From the NCBI GenBank assembly GCA_046292465.1, contig JBKBRB010000015.1, forward strand, positions 1 to 60,597: a DNA stretch of 60,597 bases. Direction: 5' to 3'. The translations under genes and the position numbers were made by a program. Under the pieces are notes generated by a model. It saw only the letters and a list, made by a program, of their open reading frames with translations, did no database searches and was not told where the DNA came from. This DNA comes from JANWWM01 sp046292465. Lineage in GTDB: Bacteria; Bacteroidota; Chlorobiia; Chlorobiales; Thermochlorobacteraceae. Shown here one piece after another: positions 16,785 to 24,179 of the stretch (position 1 is the stretch's first letter; each line of letters begins with the position of its first letter).

Positions 16785-17393
16785 TTGAGACGCCTCACGA
16801 ATGCGCAAATGAACTCTGAAAAAACCGATGGCGAACTCATTGCGGAATTCAAGAGCGGCACGGCAGCACAAAAAGAAAAAGCCTTTGCCGAACTCTTGCG
16901 CCGACACCGCGAGCCGATTTACTGGGTTTGCAGGCGTCTGCTCAACACGCATGACGACGCCGACGATGTAACGCAAACCGTGTTCCTTAAAATTTTTCGC
17001 GCGTTGCCAAACTTTCAGGAAGAAGCGCAGTTCTCGACTTGGGCATATAAAATTGCCACGAACGAAAGTTTGAACTTCTTGCGCGCAAAAGCCGTGCGAC
17101 ACACCGAATCGCTCGACGCGCTCGAAGCCGATAGTGCTATCATGAAAGGCGATAGCAAAAGACCTGATGAAGAATTAGAGCGCGCCGAAGAGCGGCAAGC
17201 CATCGAGGCGGCAATCGCTTCGCTTCCTGAAAAGCAGCGCGCCGTGTTTGTGATGCGCTACTATGACGAACTCACATTTGAGGAAATTGCCAACATCGTC
17301 GGCGGAAGCGTTGGCGGGCTGAAAGCCAACTACTTTCACGCCTTCAAAAAAGTAAGTGAGTATTTGAAACGAGCCTTGAAAAACGAACCATGA
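16785..17393 (+). CDS. ECF-type RNA polymerase sigma factor
   Basis: 202-residue sigma-70 family protein. Region 2 shows VCRRLLNTHDDADDVTQTVFLKIF and the RALPNFQEEAQFSTWAYKIATNE promoter-melting part. Region 4 shows LPEKQRAVFVMRYYDELTFEEIANIV followed by the recognition helix region SVGGLKANYFHAFKKV. There is no region 1.1 or 3, as in ECF sigmas. An alternative start is Met9 (16809). Its stop overlaps the start of the next gene by 4 bases, the usual arrangement with an anti-sigma factor. Confidence 0.9.
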   Translation: MRRLTNAQMNSEKTDGELIAEFKSGTAAQKEKAFAELLRRHREPIYWVCRRLLNTHDDADDVTQTVFLKIFRALPNFQEEAQFSTWAYKIATNESLNFLRAKAVRHTESLDALEADSAIMKGDSKRPDEELERAEERQAIEAAIASLPEKQRAVFVMRYYDELTFEEIANIVGGSVGGLKANYFHAFKKVSEYLKRALKNEP

Positions 17394-18001
17394 CCTACGA
17401 CGACTATCGATACGAACTGCCAGATTTCATCTTGGGCAAATCGTCGCCCAGCGTGGCAAAGGAGATTGAGCGGCTGATTGAATCTGATGCGGCGTTTCGC
17501 GCTGAGTATCTCGAGATGAAATCGCTCATCGAGGAAACGACGCCTGCGCTCAATCGTGCCTTTGAGGCACCAAGCCAAGCGTATTTTGAAACGCTCTCTG
17601 AACGAGTGCTGGCGCGCGTCGCACCGAAAAAAACAACATGGTGGGAAGTCTTGAAATCGGATTTAGCGTCGCTCGTTGAAGTGCCGCGTTGGCAGTGGGC
17701 GGGCGGCGTGGTCGGGGTTGCCCTTGCGCTCGTGCTTATCATCTTTGTAGCAGAATTGGACGACAGTATGCGTCAGAACAAACTTGCAAAAAGCAACACG
17801 CAAATCGAGGAGCAGACGGTAACGCTCATCGCAACGAGTCATTTCGCAATGGGCATAACGCCTGAAACGATTGTTTCGCAAGTTGAGGTGCATGAAGCAG
17901 AAGAAGTATTGAGCATGTTGGAAAGCAGAGTTCCAACAAGAAAACAAACTTACAAAGTGCTTACGGAAGATGAAGTTGAATCGCTTTTCAAATCACTGTA
18001 A
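17390..18001 (+). CDS. putative transmembrane anti-sigma factor
   Basis: 203 residues. The N-terminus (about 1-100, YELPDFILGKSSPSVAKEIE) is cytoplasmic and resembles helical anti-sigma domains without a CHCC zinc motif. One membrane helix lies at about 104-123 (AGGVVGVALALVLIIFVAEL). The remaining 80 residues would be periplasmic and include EVHEAEEVLSMLESRVPTRK and YKVLTEDEVESLFKSL. The 4-base overlap with the sigma gene and the following periplasmic Spy/CnrX-like gene support an envelope-sensing role. The assignment rests on topology and context, not on a recognised family motif. Confidence 0.7.
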   Translation: MTYDDYRYELPDFILGKSSPSVAKEIERLIESDAAFRAEYLEMKSLIEETTPALNRAFEAPSQAYFETLSERVLARVAPKKTTWWEVLKSDLASLVEVPRWQWAGGVVGVALALVLIIFVAELDDSMRQNKLAKSNTQIEEQTVTLIATSHFAMGITPETIVSQVEVHEAEEVLSMLESRVPTRKQTYKVLTEDEVESLFKSL

Positions 18002-18019
18002 GCATGGGAGGAGAGAAAC

Positions 18020-18559
18020 ATGAAACCGCTGAATGTCATTTTAATCGTGATTGTAACGGTTTGTGCCGAGACCTTGTTGGCGCAAAATCGTCCGGTGGAG
18101 CGCGACGGAGGATTTCAAGACCGACGTCCGCAACGCGTCGAGCAATTGGGACAGCGCATGTCGCGTGAGCAACTTGCCAAGCGCATCAAGCAGCTGCAAA
18201 TGTGGAAACTCACCGAGCGGTTGAACCTGTCGGAGGAGCAGTCGATGAAGTTCTTTCCGCGATACAATCGCTATCAAGACGAACTCACAGACGCCGTTCA
18301 AAATCTTCAAAAGCGACTTTCGCGCCTGCAAGAACTGCATCAATCCAATGCAAGCGAAAAAGACCTCGATGGAGAAATCAAATCTGTGATTGCAGAGCGG
18401 AAAAATGTCAACGATGTGTTGCCGAAATACCTTGATGAGTTTCGGCAAGTGTTATCGGCGCGACAAGTGGCGGACTTGATTCTCTTTGAGCGTGATTTTC
18501 TGCGCGATATTACTGAGGCACTCGATCGTGCTCGTGAGCGAGAAGGCAATCGTCCTTGA
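18020..18559 (+). CDS. Spy/CpxP- or CnrX-like periplasmic protein
   Basis: 179 residues with a signal peptide (MKPLNVILIVIVTVCAETLLAQ). The mature part is almost entirely helical and charged: KLTERLNLSEEQSMKFFPRY is close to the LxLTxEQ-type repeat of Spy/CpxP chaperones and CnrX/ZraP metal sensors, followed by LQKRLSRLQELHQ and VADLILFERDFLRDITEAL. A GGAGG site sits upstream of the ATG, 18 bases after the anti-sigma gene. Likely a periplasmic stress or metal sensor that feeds into the sigma/anti-sigma pair. No His-rich metal site is evident. Confidence 0.7.
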   Translation: MKPLNVILIVIVTVCAETLLAQNRPVERDGGFQDRRPQRVEQLGQRMSREQLAKRIKQLQMWKLTERLNLSEEQSMKFFPRYNRYQDELTDAVQNLQKRLSRLQELHQSNASEKDLDGEIKSVIAERKNVNDVLPKYLDEFRQVLSARQVADLILFERDFLRDITEALDRAREREGNRP

Positions 18560-18573
18560 AAAGGTGATGCAAA

Positions 18574-19269
18574 TTACTCGGCATTACAGAGTTTATTAAT
18601 TGCGTTTTTCTGAGCAAAAAGCACTAAAATATCGCCCTTTTTAACCACCATATCTGGCGTTGGAATCCCCAAAATTTTTTCAACGGTTTTCGAGCGTAAG
18701 CCGAATGTGCGAGCCTCTCGCTCAATGCGTTTAATGGTGATGAGATTAACCCCAAATCGTTCACGAAGCTCCAACTCGCCGACCGTTTTCCCAACGAAAT
18801 GGTCAGGAACATTAACTTCCACAATCGAGTAGTCTGAAGAAAGCTCGAGTGAATCAATCACGCCACGATAGAGCAAACTATCCGCTAAACGTTCTGCTGC
18901 TTCAACCGCAGGGGAGATGACTTCCTCAATGCCTAAGTGCCGAAGGATACGCTCGTGCGTGATGGTAGTGGCACGGGCGATGATACGCTTGACGCCGAGA
19001 TTTTGGAGCGCAGCAACCGTAAGCAAAGCTGCTTCAAAATCGTCTCCGATTCCAACAATAACAACGTCAAAATCAGTAATGCCCTGTGCTGTCAAGGCTG
19101 CTTCTTCGGTGGAGTCCAATCGAACCGTGAAGGTAACTTTATCTTTGACGGCATCTAAGTTGTTCATATCGCTGTCAATCGCCATCACTTCTACGCCGCG
19201 ACGCGCTAAGGTCTTGCATAAATGTGCGCCAAAATTGCCTACGCCGATAACTGCTATTTTCTTGGTCAT
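18574..19269 (-). CDS. TrkA/KtrA family potassium channel regulatory subunit (RCK domains)
   Basis: 231 residues. The N-terminal Rossmann RCK_N domain starts IAVIGVGNFGAHLCKTLARRG, with the acidic ribose ligand in VMAIDSD. The C-terminal TrkA_C domain (about 145-225) contains SDYSIVEVNVPDHFVGKTVGEL and TPDMVVKKGDILVLFAQK. It gates a KtrB/TrkH-type K+ channel in response to nucleotides; no channel gene is in the window. It converges on the Spy-like gene with only 14 bases between stop codons. Confidence 0.9.
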   Translation of the reverse strand: MTKKIAVIGVGNFGAHLCKTLARRGVEVMAIDSDMNNLDAVKDKVTFTVRLDSTEEAALTAQGITDFDVVIVGIGDDFEAALLTVAALQNLGVKRIIARATTITHERILRHLGIEEVISPAVEAAERLADSLLYRGVIDSLELSSDYSIVEVNVPDHFVGKTVGELELRERFGVNLITIKRIEREARTFGLRSKTVEKILGIPTPDMVVKKGDILVLFAQKNAINKLCNAE

Positions 19270-19319
19270 AGAAAGTGAGCTAAGTTCAATCGTCGGGATA
19301 AAGAAAAATTAAAACAACA

Positions 19320-19351
19320 TTTGGAAATACGGAACTGGAACTCTATTTTTG
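19320..19351 (+). promoter_or_regulatory. Bacteroidota-type promoter of the rpsF operon
   Basis: TTTG at 19320-19323 and TATTTTTG at 19344-19351 are separated by 20 bases, matching the known Bacteroidota housekeeping consensus TTTG-N19-21-TAnnTTTG. Transcription would start near 19358, leaving a 5' leader of about 160 bases before rpsF. Confidence 0.65.
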
Positions 19352-19414
19352 CAGTCCTTTTTATGATTCCGCAACAATATAGTTGGCAAAATTAGTCGGC
19401 AAATGTGTTGCGGT

Positions 19415-19474
19415 GGTTTTAGTTCCGAAAACCTACGGAGATAAACTTTGTGAAGCCTATTTTCGGGTAGGTTT
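19415..19474 (+). promoter_or_regulatory. structured rpsF leader with alternative stems
   Basis: GGTTTT (19415-19420) can pair with AAAACC (19428-19433), exposing the loop AGTTCCG. Alternatively AAACCTAC (19429-19436) pairs with GTAGGTTT (19467-19474). The two stems share bases 19429-19433 and exclude each other. In many bacteria the S6:S18 complex binds a CCG-containing leader to repress rpsF; the CCG in this loop is suggestive, but the match to the defined motif is unproven. Confidence 0.4.
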
Positions 19475-19518
19475 GGGAGAACCAAAATCAGCCATAATCA
19501 TCAAATATCTGAAACAAA

Positions 19519-19896
19519 ATGGAGAACAAGCTCTACGAGACGACAGTCGTAATTGACGGCAACTTAGATGATGACGCCGTGCAAGCCATGATTGAAAAAG
19601 TCAAATCCATACTAACTTCTCTTGGAGGCAGCATCAAGAACATTCTTGAGCCTGGTCGCAAGAAACTCGCCTACAAAATCGGCAAATCAACCATCGGATA
19701 TTACGCGCACATTGAGTTCACTGCACCCCCTACGGCGATTGCTGAATTAGAGCGTCAATATCGCCTTAATGAACAAATCATTCGTTACCTGACCATCGTT
19801 TTAGATAAGCGGTTGCTTGAGATTCGAGAGCGCGTCGCTAAATACGGCACGGCGCAGGCATTGCCATCGGCGCAATCGGAATCTGAAAAAGCATAA
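19519..19896 (+). CDS. rpsF: 30S ribosomal protein S6
   Basis: 125-residue S6 that binds 16S rRNA together with S18 in the platform of the small subunit. YETTVVIDGNLDDDAVQAMIEKV, GRKKLAYKIGKSTIGYYAHIEF and LDKRLLEIRER are characteristic. First gene of rpsF-ssb-rpsR-rplI. Upstream is GAAACAAAATGG without a Shine-Dalgarno, typical of this phylum. Confidence 0.95.
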   Translation: MENKLYETTVVIDGNLDDDAVQAMIEKVKSILTSLGGSIKNILEPGRKKLAYKIGKSTIGYYAHIEFTAPPTAIAELERQYRLNEQIIRYLTIVLDKRLLEIRERVAKYGTAQALPSAQSESEKA

Positions 19897-19996
19897 GCGC
19901 GATATGCGACAATGCAACTGAGTGTAACCTCGGAATTTGCTTTTTCTTCTGATACCATAGATAGCTTGAAAACCTTTTATTCTTGGAGGATATGAT

Positions 19997-20467
19997 ATGG
20001 CAGATTTAAAGATGCCAGAAATTAACAGCGTGGTCATTGCAGGTAACCTGACAAAAGACCCGATCTTCAGACAAACCACGACGGGAACGCCAGTGGTGAA
20101 CTTCACAATCGCGTGCAATCGCCGATTCCGCGACAGCAACAACGAGTGGCAGGAAGATGTCTGCTACGTCGGAATTGTGGCGTGGAACAAGTTGGCAGAA
20201 TCGTGTCGCGACAACTTGCACAAGAGCAGTGCCGTTCTGGTCGATGGCGAACTCCAAAGCCGCACGTGGAAACTGCAAGACGGCACAACACGCACCGTTG
20301 TTGAAATCAAAGCTCGCCGAATTCAGTTTCTCAACAAGCGTCGACGCAATGACGACGATGTCAGCGTGGTGGAAGAAGTCAACGACGATGCTAACGTCAA
20401 CAGCAAAGATTTGTATGAGTATAAGTATCTAGCGGCGGACGGAGAAGTCTCGAGCAACGGACAGTAA
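19997..20467 (+). CDS. ssb: single-stranded DNA-binding protein
   Basis: 156 residues. The N-terminal OB fold (about 8-110) shows NSVVIAGNLTKDPIFRQT, VVNFTIACNRRFRDSNNEWQE and VCYVGIVAWNKLAESC. The C-terminal tail is short and acidic (VVEEVNDDANVNSKDLYEYK) but lacks the DDDIPF-type ending used to recruit partner proteins, finishing instead in GEVSSNGQ. TTGGAGGATATGAT upstream provides a strong Shine-Dalgarno. Located between rpsF and rpsR as in many bacteria. Confidence 0.92.
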   Translation: MADLKMPEINSVVIAGNLTKDPIFRQTTTGTPVVNFTIACNRRFRDSNNEWQEDVCYVGIVAWNKLAESCRDNLHKSSAVLVDGELQSRTWKLQDGTTRTVVEIKARRIQFLNKRRRNDDDVSVVEEVNDDANVNSKDLYEYKYLAADGEVSSNGQ

Positions 20468-20485
20468 TTTCATCAACGCTAACAT

Positions 20486-20504
20486 GGGCGGGTAATGCCC
20501 GCCC
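20486..20504 (+). promoter_or_regulatory. GC-rich hairpin between ssb and rpsR
   Basis: GGGCGGG (20486-20492), TAATG loop, CCCGCCC (20498-20504): a perfect 7-base-pair, all-GC stem within the operon. Only TTGCTC follows, not a T-tract, so it is unlikely to be a full terminator. It may pause polymerase, protect or process the mRNA, or set different ratios for Ssb and the ribosomal proteins. Confidence 0.6.
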
Positions 20505-20542
20505 TTGCTCATACCAATACTTCCAATCAGTTTGTCGAAATA

Positions 20543-20812
20543 ATGGCAGAACAACGTAACACCAACTCGAAGGGAAAGCAATCCTCGCGCGCGCAACAAG
20601 CAAAAAAGCAGCGCAAAGTGCCGAAAAATCAAATCGCGTTCTTTGATTATCGAGATGACCGTAAATTGCGCCGATTTATCAACGAACAAGGAAAAATTAT
20701 TCCACGCCGCATCACTGGGCTTTCTGCAAAAGAGCAAAACCTGCTCACAAAGTCTATCAAATGGGCGCGGCACTTAGCAATTATTCCATTTGTTTCCGAA
20801 GAAATTCGCTAA
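20543..20812 (+). CDS. rpsR: 30S ribosomal protein S18
   Basis: 89 residues from ATG 20543 (MAEQRNTNSKGKQ); the frame is open 16 codons further upstream, but that part overlaps the hairpin region and does not match the family. IAFFDYRDDRKLRRFINEQGKIIPRRITGLSAK and the basic end HLAIIPFVSEEIR are diagnostic. It carries no CxxC zinc motif. It binds S6 on 16S rRNA. Confidence 0.95.
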   Translation: MAEQRNTNSKGKQSSRAQQAKKQRKVPKNQIAFFDYRDDRKLRRFINEQGKIIPRRITGLSAKEQNLLTKSIKWARHLAIIPFVSEEIR

Positions 20813-20834
20813 CTAACTTAATGGACTTTGCACC

Positions 20835-21287
20835 ATGAAAATCATTTTGAAAAAAGAGGTCGAAAAACTCGGCGAAATCGGAGACATTCTTACCGTTAAA
20901 GACGGATACGCCCGAAATTACTTAATTCCAAAAGGACTTGCCGTTCGTGCTACCGATAGCATGCTCAAAGCCATTGAAACTGAAAAGAAGCAAAAAGCCT
21001 TCAAAATCGAGCGTGAGCGCAAAGCAGCACGAGAACTGGCAGAATCGCTTGAACGACTTCTGCTGAATGTGAAAGTAAAAGCAGGAGAAGAAGGTCGACT
21101 CTACGGCACAGTAACCACGCAAATGATTGCCGATGGCTTGAAAGCAAAAGGCTTTGAAGTCGACCGCAAGCAAATCACGATTGACCCGCCGATTAAACAA
21201 GTTGGCAAACATGAGGTTACGATAAAACTGTATTCCGATGTGGTTGCGAAATTGAATCTCGAAGTCGAAGCTGAAGCAGCTGAGTAA
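20835..21287 (+). CDS. rplI: 50S ribosomal protein L9
   Basis: 150-residue L9 with N-terminal RNA-binding domain (MKIILKKEVEKLGEIGDI, VKDGYARNYLIPKGLAV), a long central helix rich in Lys and Glu, and a C-terminal domain with LYGTVTTQMIADGLKAKGFEVDRKQI. Length is normal. Last gene of the rpsF cluster, 22 bases after rpsR. Confidence 0.96.
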   Translation: MKIILKKEVEKLGEIGDILTVKDGYARNYLIPKGLAVRATDSMLKAIETEKKQKAFKIERERKAARELAESLERLLLNVKVKAGEEGRLYGTVTTQMIADGLKAKGFEVDRKQITIDPPIKQVGKHEVTIKLYSDVVAKLNLEVEAEAAE

Positions 21288-21624
21288 GAAAAACTTCGCA
21301 TTCAGAGTTATAGGCGAAAGACAAGCACTCGCCGAAAATCTTCACCAATCATATCTTTCCGAAGTGAAAGTGCAGGGTCAGGCTCTCCTGATGATTGATG
21401 AACTAACCAAAAGTAGCCACCAAGTCGAGCGGTCTTTAAAATTGAAACGATGAAGGCGGCTTGAAAGCCATGCCTTCCCTTAGCGCTACGGCGAACTTCC
21501 TCTGCTAGTTCGTAAGGCTTTCGGCGCGCAGGGATTGACGCAAGGTCAATCGCTACATATCACCATTCACAACCGATTTGGAACTGATTGCCCTCGCAGG
21601 CACGGTTTAGAAAGGAACGACAGA
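21288..21624. other. 337-base gap before thrS with hairpins
   Basis: No plus-strand gene. Hairpins: GAAGGC (21452-21457) plus GGCT (21458-21461), loop TGAA, closing with AGCC (21466-21469) and GCCTTC (21472-21477); and GATTGAC (21533-21539), loop GCAAG, GTCAATC (21545-21551). AAGGAA at 21612-21617 serves thrS. I found no T-box consensus (AGGGTGGNACCGCG). The minus strand has a long open frame, listed separately, so the hairpins may be coincidental to old coding sequence. Confidence 0.55.
21308..21559 (-). pseudogene. 83-codon protein-like frame without a start codon, possible gene relic
   Basis: On the minus strand the frame from 21559 to the TAA at 21310-21308 has no internal stop, and its in-frame upstream neighbour is TGA (21562-21560), with no ATG between. 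The reading includes VAIDLASIPARRKPYELAEE, GRHGFQAAFIVSILKTARLG and LVHQSSGEPDPALSLRKDM, a natural-looking composition. ARLGG followed by SGEP distantly recalls the C-terminal end of IS4/Tn5-type transposases (...ARLGGFLGRKxDGEPG...), but the match is weak. It could also be chance. Unrecognised overall. Confidence 0.35.
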
Positions 21625-23592
21625 ATGTCTGATACACAACTCTTGACAGAGCAAATTTCACTGACTTTGCCCGATGGCTCCGTGCGTCAATACCCAAAAG
21701 GCACGACTGGAAACGACGTGGCAAAATCTATCGGAAATCGGCTTTTCGAGGATGCGCTCGGCATTAAAGTCAATGGCAAATTGCGAGATTTGAACTTGCC
21801 AATTGAAGAAGATGCTACGATTGAAATTATCACCTTCGATTCTGATGAAGGGCGCAATCTCTATTGGCACAGTTCAAGCCACTTGATGGCACAAGCCATC
21901 GAAGAACTTTTTCCCGGAACAAAGTTCGGCGCAGGTCCAGCAACCGAAAACGGCTTTTATTACGACATCTCGTCCGAGCATCGATTCACCGAAGAAGATT
22001 TGCGCAAAATCGAAGCGCGAATGATGGAAATTGCCAAACGCGATTTGCCTATCGTGCGCGAAGAATTAAGCCACGACGAAGCCGTTGAATACTTCAAAAC
22101 CAAACGCCACGACCCCTATAAAGTCGAGATTCTGCAAAGCATCAACGAGCCTGTGGTTTCCATTTATCACCAAGGCGAGTTCACAGACCTGTGCACCGGT
22201 CCGCATTTGCCACGAACATCGAAACTCAAAGCAGTGCGTTTGACCAACATCTCCGCGTCGTATTGGCGAGGCGACTCGAGCCGTGAACAAATGCAACGCA
22301 TTTACGGCATTTCGTTCCCGTCAGAAAAATTGCTCAAGCAACACTTTGCGCAACTCGAAGAAGCCCGCAAACGCGACCACCGAAAAATCGGACAAGAGTT
22401 AGAACTCTTTCTAATTTCGCCGAAAGTCGGAAGCGGCTTGCCGATTTGGCTTCCCAAAGGCGCAACGCTAAGGCAAGAGCTCGAGAACTTTTTGAAAGAC
22501 GAACAGTTCAAGCGCGGCTACCAAGCCGTTTATACGCCGCATATCGGTAGCCTTGAACTCTACAAAACGTCAGGGCATTATCCGTATTACAAAGATTCGC
22601 AGTTCCCACCGGTTACTTTCACCGACGAGACAGGCAAAGAAGAACAATACCTTTTGAAGCCGATGAACTGCCCGCATCATCATCAAATTTATGATGCAAA
22701 GCCGCGCAGTTATCGCGATTTGCCCATTCGCTTGGCGGAGTTTGGCACGGTCTATCGCTATGAGCAATCAGGCGAACTGAATGGATTGACGCGCGCACGC
22801 GGATTCACACAAGACGATTCGCACATTTATTGCAGGCAAGACCAACTGCAAGAGGAACTTTGCAATGTCATTGAACTGACGCAACTGGTTTTCTCGACGC
22901 TTGGCTTCAAAGATGTGCAAACGCGCCTCTCGTTCCGCGATAAAGCGAACAAAACCAAATACGGCGGGACTGACGAACTCTGGGAACAAGCCGAAAACGA
23001 TGTGCGCACCGCCGCTGAAAAGATGAACCTCAACTACTTCATCGGCATTGGTGAAGCAAGTTTTTACGGACCGAAAATCGACTTCATCGTCAAAGATGCG
23101 ATTGGGCGCAAATGGCAACTTGGCACGGTGCAGGTCGATTACGTGATGGCAGAACGCTTCAACCTTACCTACACAGGAAGTGATAACAAAGCGCATCGCC
23201 CTGTGATTATTCATCGCGCGCCGTTTGGCTCAATGGAGCGATTCATCGGCGTGCTCATTGAAAACTGTGCAGGCAATTTTCCGCTGTGGCTCTCGCCGGT
23301 GCAAGTGTCCGTGTTGCCGATTGTCGATGCCGTCAATGACTATGCCGCAGAAGTGGTGGCGAAGTTAAAAGGCGAAAGAATTCGTGCCGAACTCGATGAA
23401 CGCAACGAGAAAATTGGCAAGAAAATCCGTGATGCGGAGTTGAAGAAAATTCCGTATATGTTTGTCATTGGCGAAAAAGAACGCGAGGCGAAAAGTGTCG
23501 CCGTGCGCAAGCACAAAGAAGGCGACAAAGGCGTAAAGCCGCTCGATGAAGTGATAGCGATGCTCAAAGAAGAAATTGCGTTGAAAAAGTGA
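21625..23592 (+). CDS. thrS: threonine--tRNA ligase
   Basis: 655 residues from ATG 21625 (MSDTQLLTEQISLTLPDGS), preceded by AAGGAA; an in-frame ATG 30 codons earlier has no support. Domains in order: TGS (about 10-75), the editing domain with HSSSHLMAQAIEELFPGTKFG, the class II catalytic core with LKPMNCPHHHQIY (zinc-binding Cys/His), LPIRLAEFGTVYRYEQSGEL and IHRAPFGSMERFIGVLIE, and the anticodon-binding domain with VSVLPIVDAVNDYA. Attaches threonine to tRNAThr and clears Ser-tRNAThr. First gene of the thrS-infC-rpmI-rplT-pheS cluster. Confidence 0.96.
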   Translation: MSDTQLLTEQISLTLPDGSVRQYPKGTTGNDVAKSIGNRLFEDALGIKVNGKLRDLNLPIEEDATIEIITFDSDEGRNLYWHSSSHLMAQAIEELFPGTKFGAGPATENGFYYDISSEHRFTEEDLRKIEARMMEIAKRDLPIVREELSHDEAVEYFKTKRHDPYKVEILQSINEPVVSIYHQGEFTDLCTGPHLPRTSKLKAVRLTNISASYWRGDSSREQMQRIYGISFPSEKLLKQHFAQLEEARKRDHRKIGQELELFLISPKVGSGLPIWLPKGATLRQELENFLKDEQFKRGYQAVYTPHIGSLELYKTSGHYPYYKDSQFPPVTFTDETGKEEQYLLKPMNCPHHHQIYDAKPRSYRDLPIRLAEFGTVYRYEQSGELNGLTRARGFTQDDSHIYCRQDQLQEELCNVIELTQLVFSTLGFKDVQTRLSFRDKANKTKYGGTDELWEQAENDVRTAAEKMNLNYFIGIGEASFYGPKIDFIVKDAIGRKWQLGTVQVDYVMAERFNLTYTGSDNKAHRPVIIHRAPFGSMERFIGVLIENCAGNFPLWLSPVQVSVLPIVDAVNDYAAEVVAKLKGERIRAELDERNEKIGKKIRDAELKKIPYMFVIGEKEREAKSVAVRKHKEGDKGVKPLDEVIAMLKEEIALKK

Positions 23593-23601
23593 GGCGATGA
23601 A

Positions 23602-24165
23602 ATGACGCAGGTATTGGCAAAAAAGATGACGCGAGAAGCCTACTTAGAGTTTGAGCGCAGTTCCGAACAGCGATATGAATTTGTCAATGGTGAACTCGTA
23701 GAAGTGGAAGTGGCGAAACGGATTCATGAGTTATTGGTCGCAACCATAACCGCAATTTTATTTCCAAAACTTCGTGGAACAGAGTGGAATGTGTATGCCA
23801 GCAACTTGAAAATCGCGATAGATGCGCTTGGCAATTATCGCTTTGCCGATGTCTCTGTTATTCGTGGTGAAGCATCGTTTGTTGAGGACGATATTACCAA
23901 CGATGCAACAGTTCTATTTGAAATTTTGTCCGAGTCGACGGCAAATGTAGACAGAGGCGAAAAGTTTGCAGAGTATCAAACACTGCCGTCGCTCGAGGAA
24001 TATGTCTTGGTCTCAACGGAAAAAGTGCAAGTGGAAGTTTATCATCGAAACAATCGGACGGAGTGGACATATCAAGTTTTGCAAAACAAATCTGACAAAT
24101 TGCAACTTCGTGGGATAGGAGTTGAGATGACATTAGCCGAGATTTATGAACGAACAAACATGTAA
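23602..24165 (+). CDS. Uma2 family (DUF820) putative restriction-like endonuclease, copy 1
   Basis: 187 residues. MTREAYLEFERSSEQRYEFVNGELV is the usual Uma2 N-terminus. The PD-(D/E)XK-type core appears in YRFADVSVIRGE and the late LFEILSESTANVDRGEKFAEY segment, with PSLEEYVLVSTEKVQVEVY. These proteins are abundant in cyanobacteria and Chlorobi and their physiological role is unclear. The gene lies 9 bases after thrS and 14 before a second Uma2 gene. Two blocks are nearly identical in DNA to the second copy while the middle has diverged. Confidence 0.85.
   Translation: MTQVLAKKMTREAYLEFERSSEQRYEFVNGELVEVEVAKRIHELLVATITAILFPKLRGTEWNVYASNLKIAIDALGNYRFADVSVIRGEASFVEDDITNDATVLFEILSESTANVDRGEKFAEYQTLPSLEEYVLVSTEKVQVEVYHRNNRTEWTYQVLQNKSDKLQLRGIGVEMTLAEIYERTNM
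23950..24037 (+). repeat. 88-base exact repeat, copy 1 (within Uma2 gene 1)
   Basis: From GACAGAGGCGAAAAG to AAAAGTGCAAGTGGAAG this 88-base block is identical to 24525-24612, offset by 575 bases. It encodes DRGEKFAEYQTLPSLEEYVL and the VSTEKVQVE that follows. Exact identity including third codon positions, beside strongly diverged sequence, points to recent gene conversion or segment exchange. Confidence 0.9.
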
Positions 24166-24179
24166 GGAGAAAACCGGTA

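Noticed and set aside
21288..21624. T-box riboswitch for thrS
   Set aside because: No AGGGTGGNACCGCG-like antiterminator sequence and no terminator before thrS could be found.
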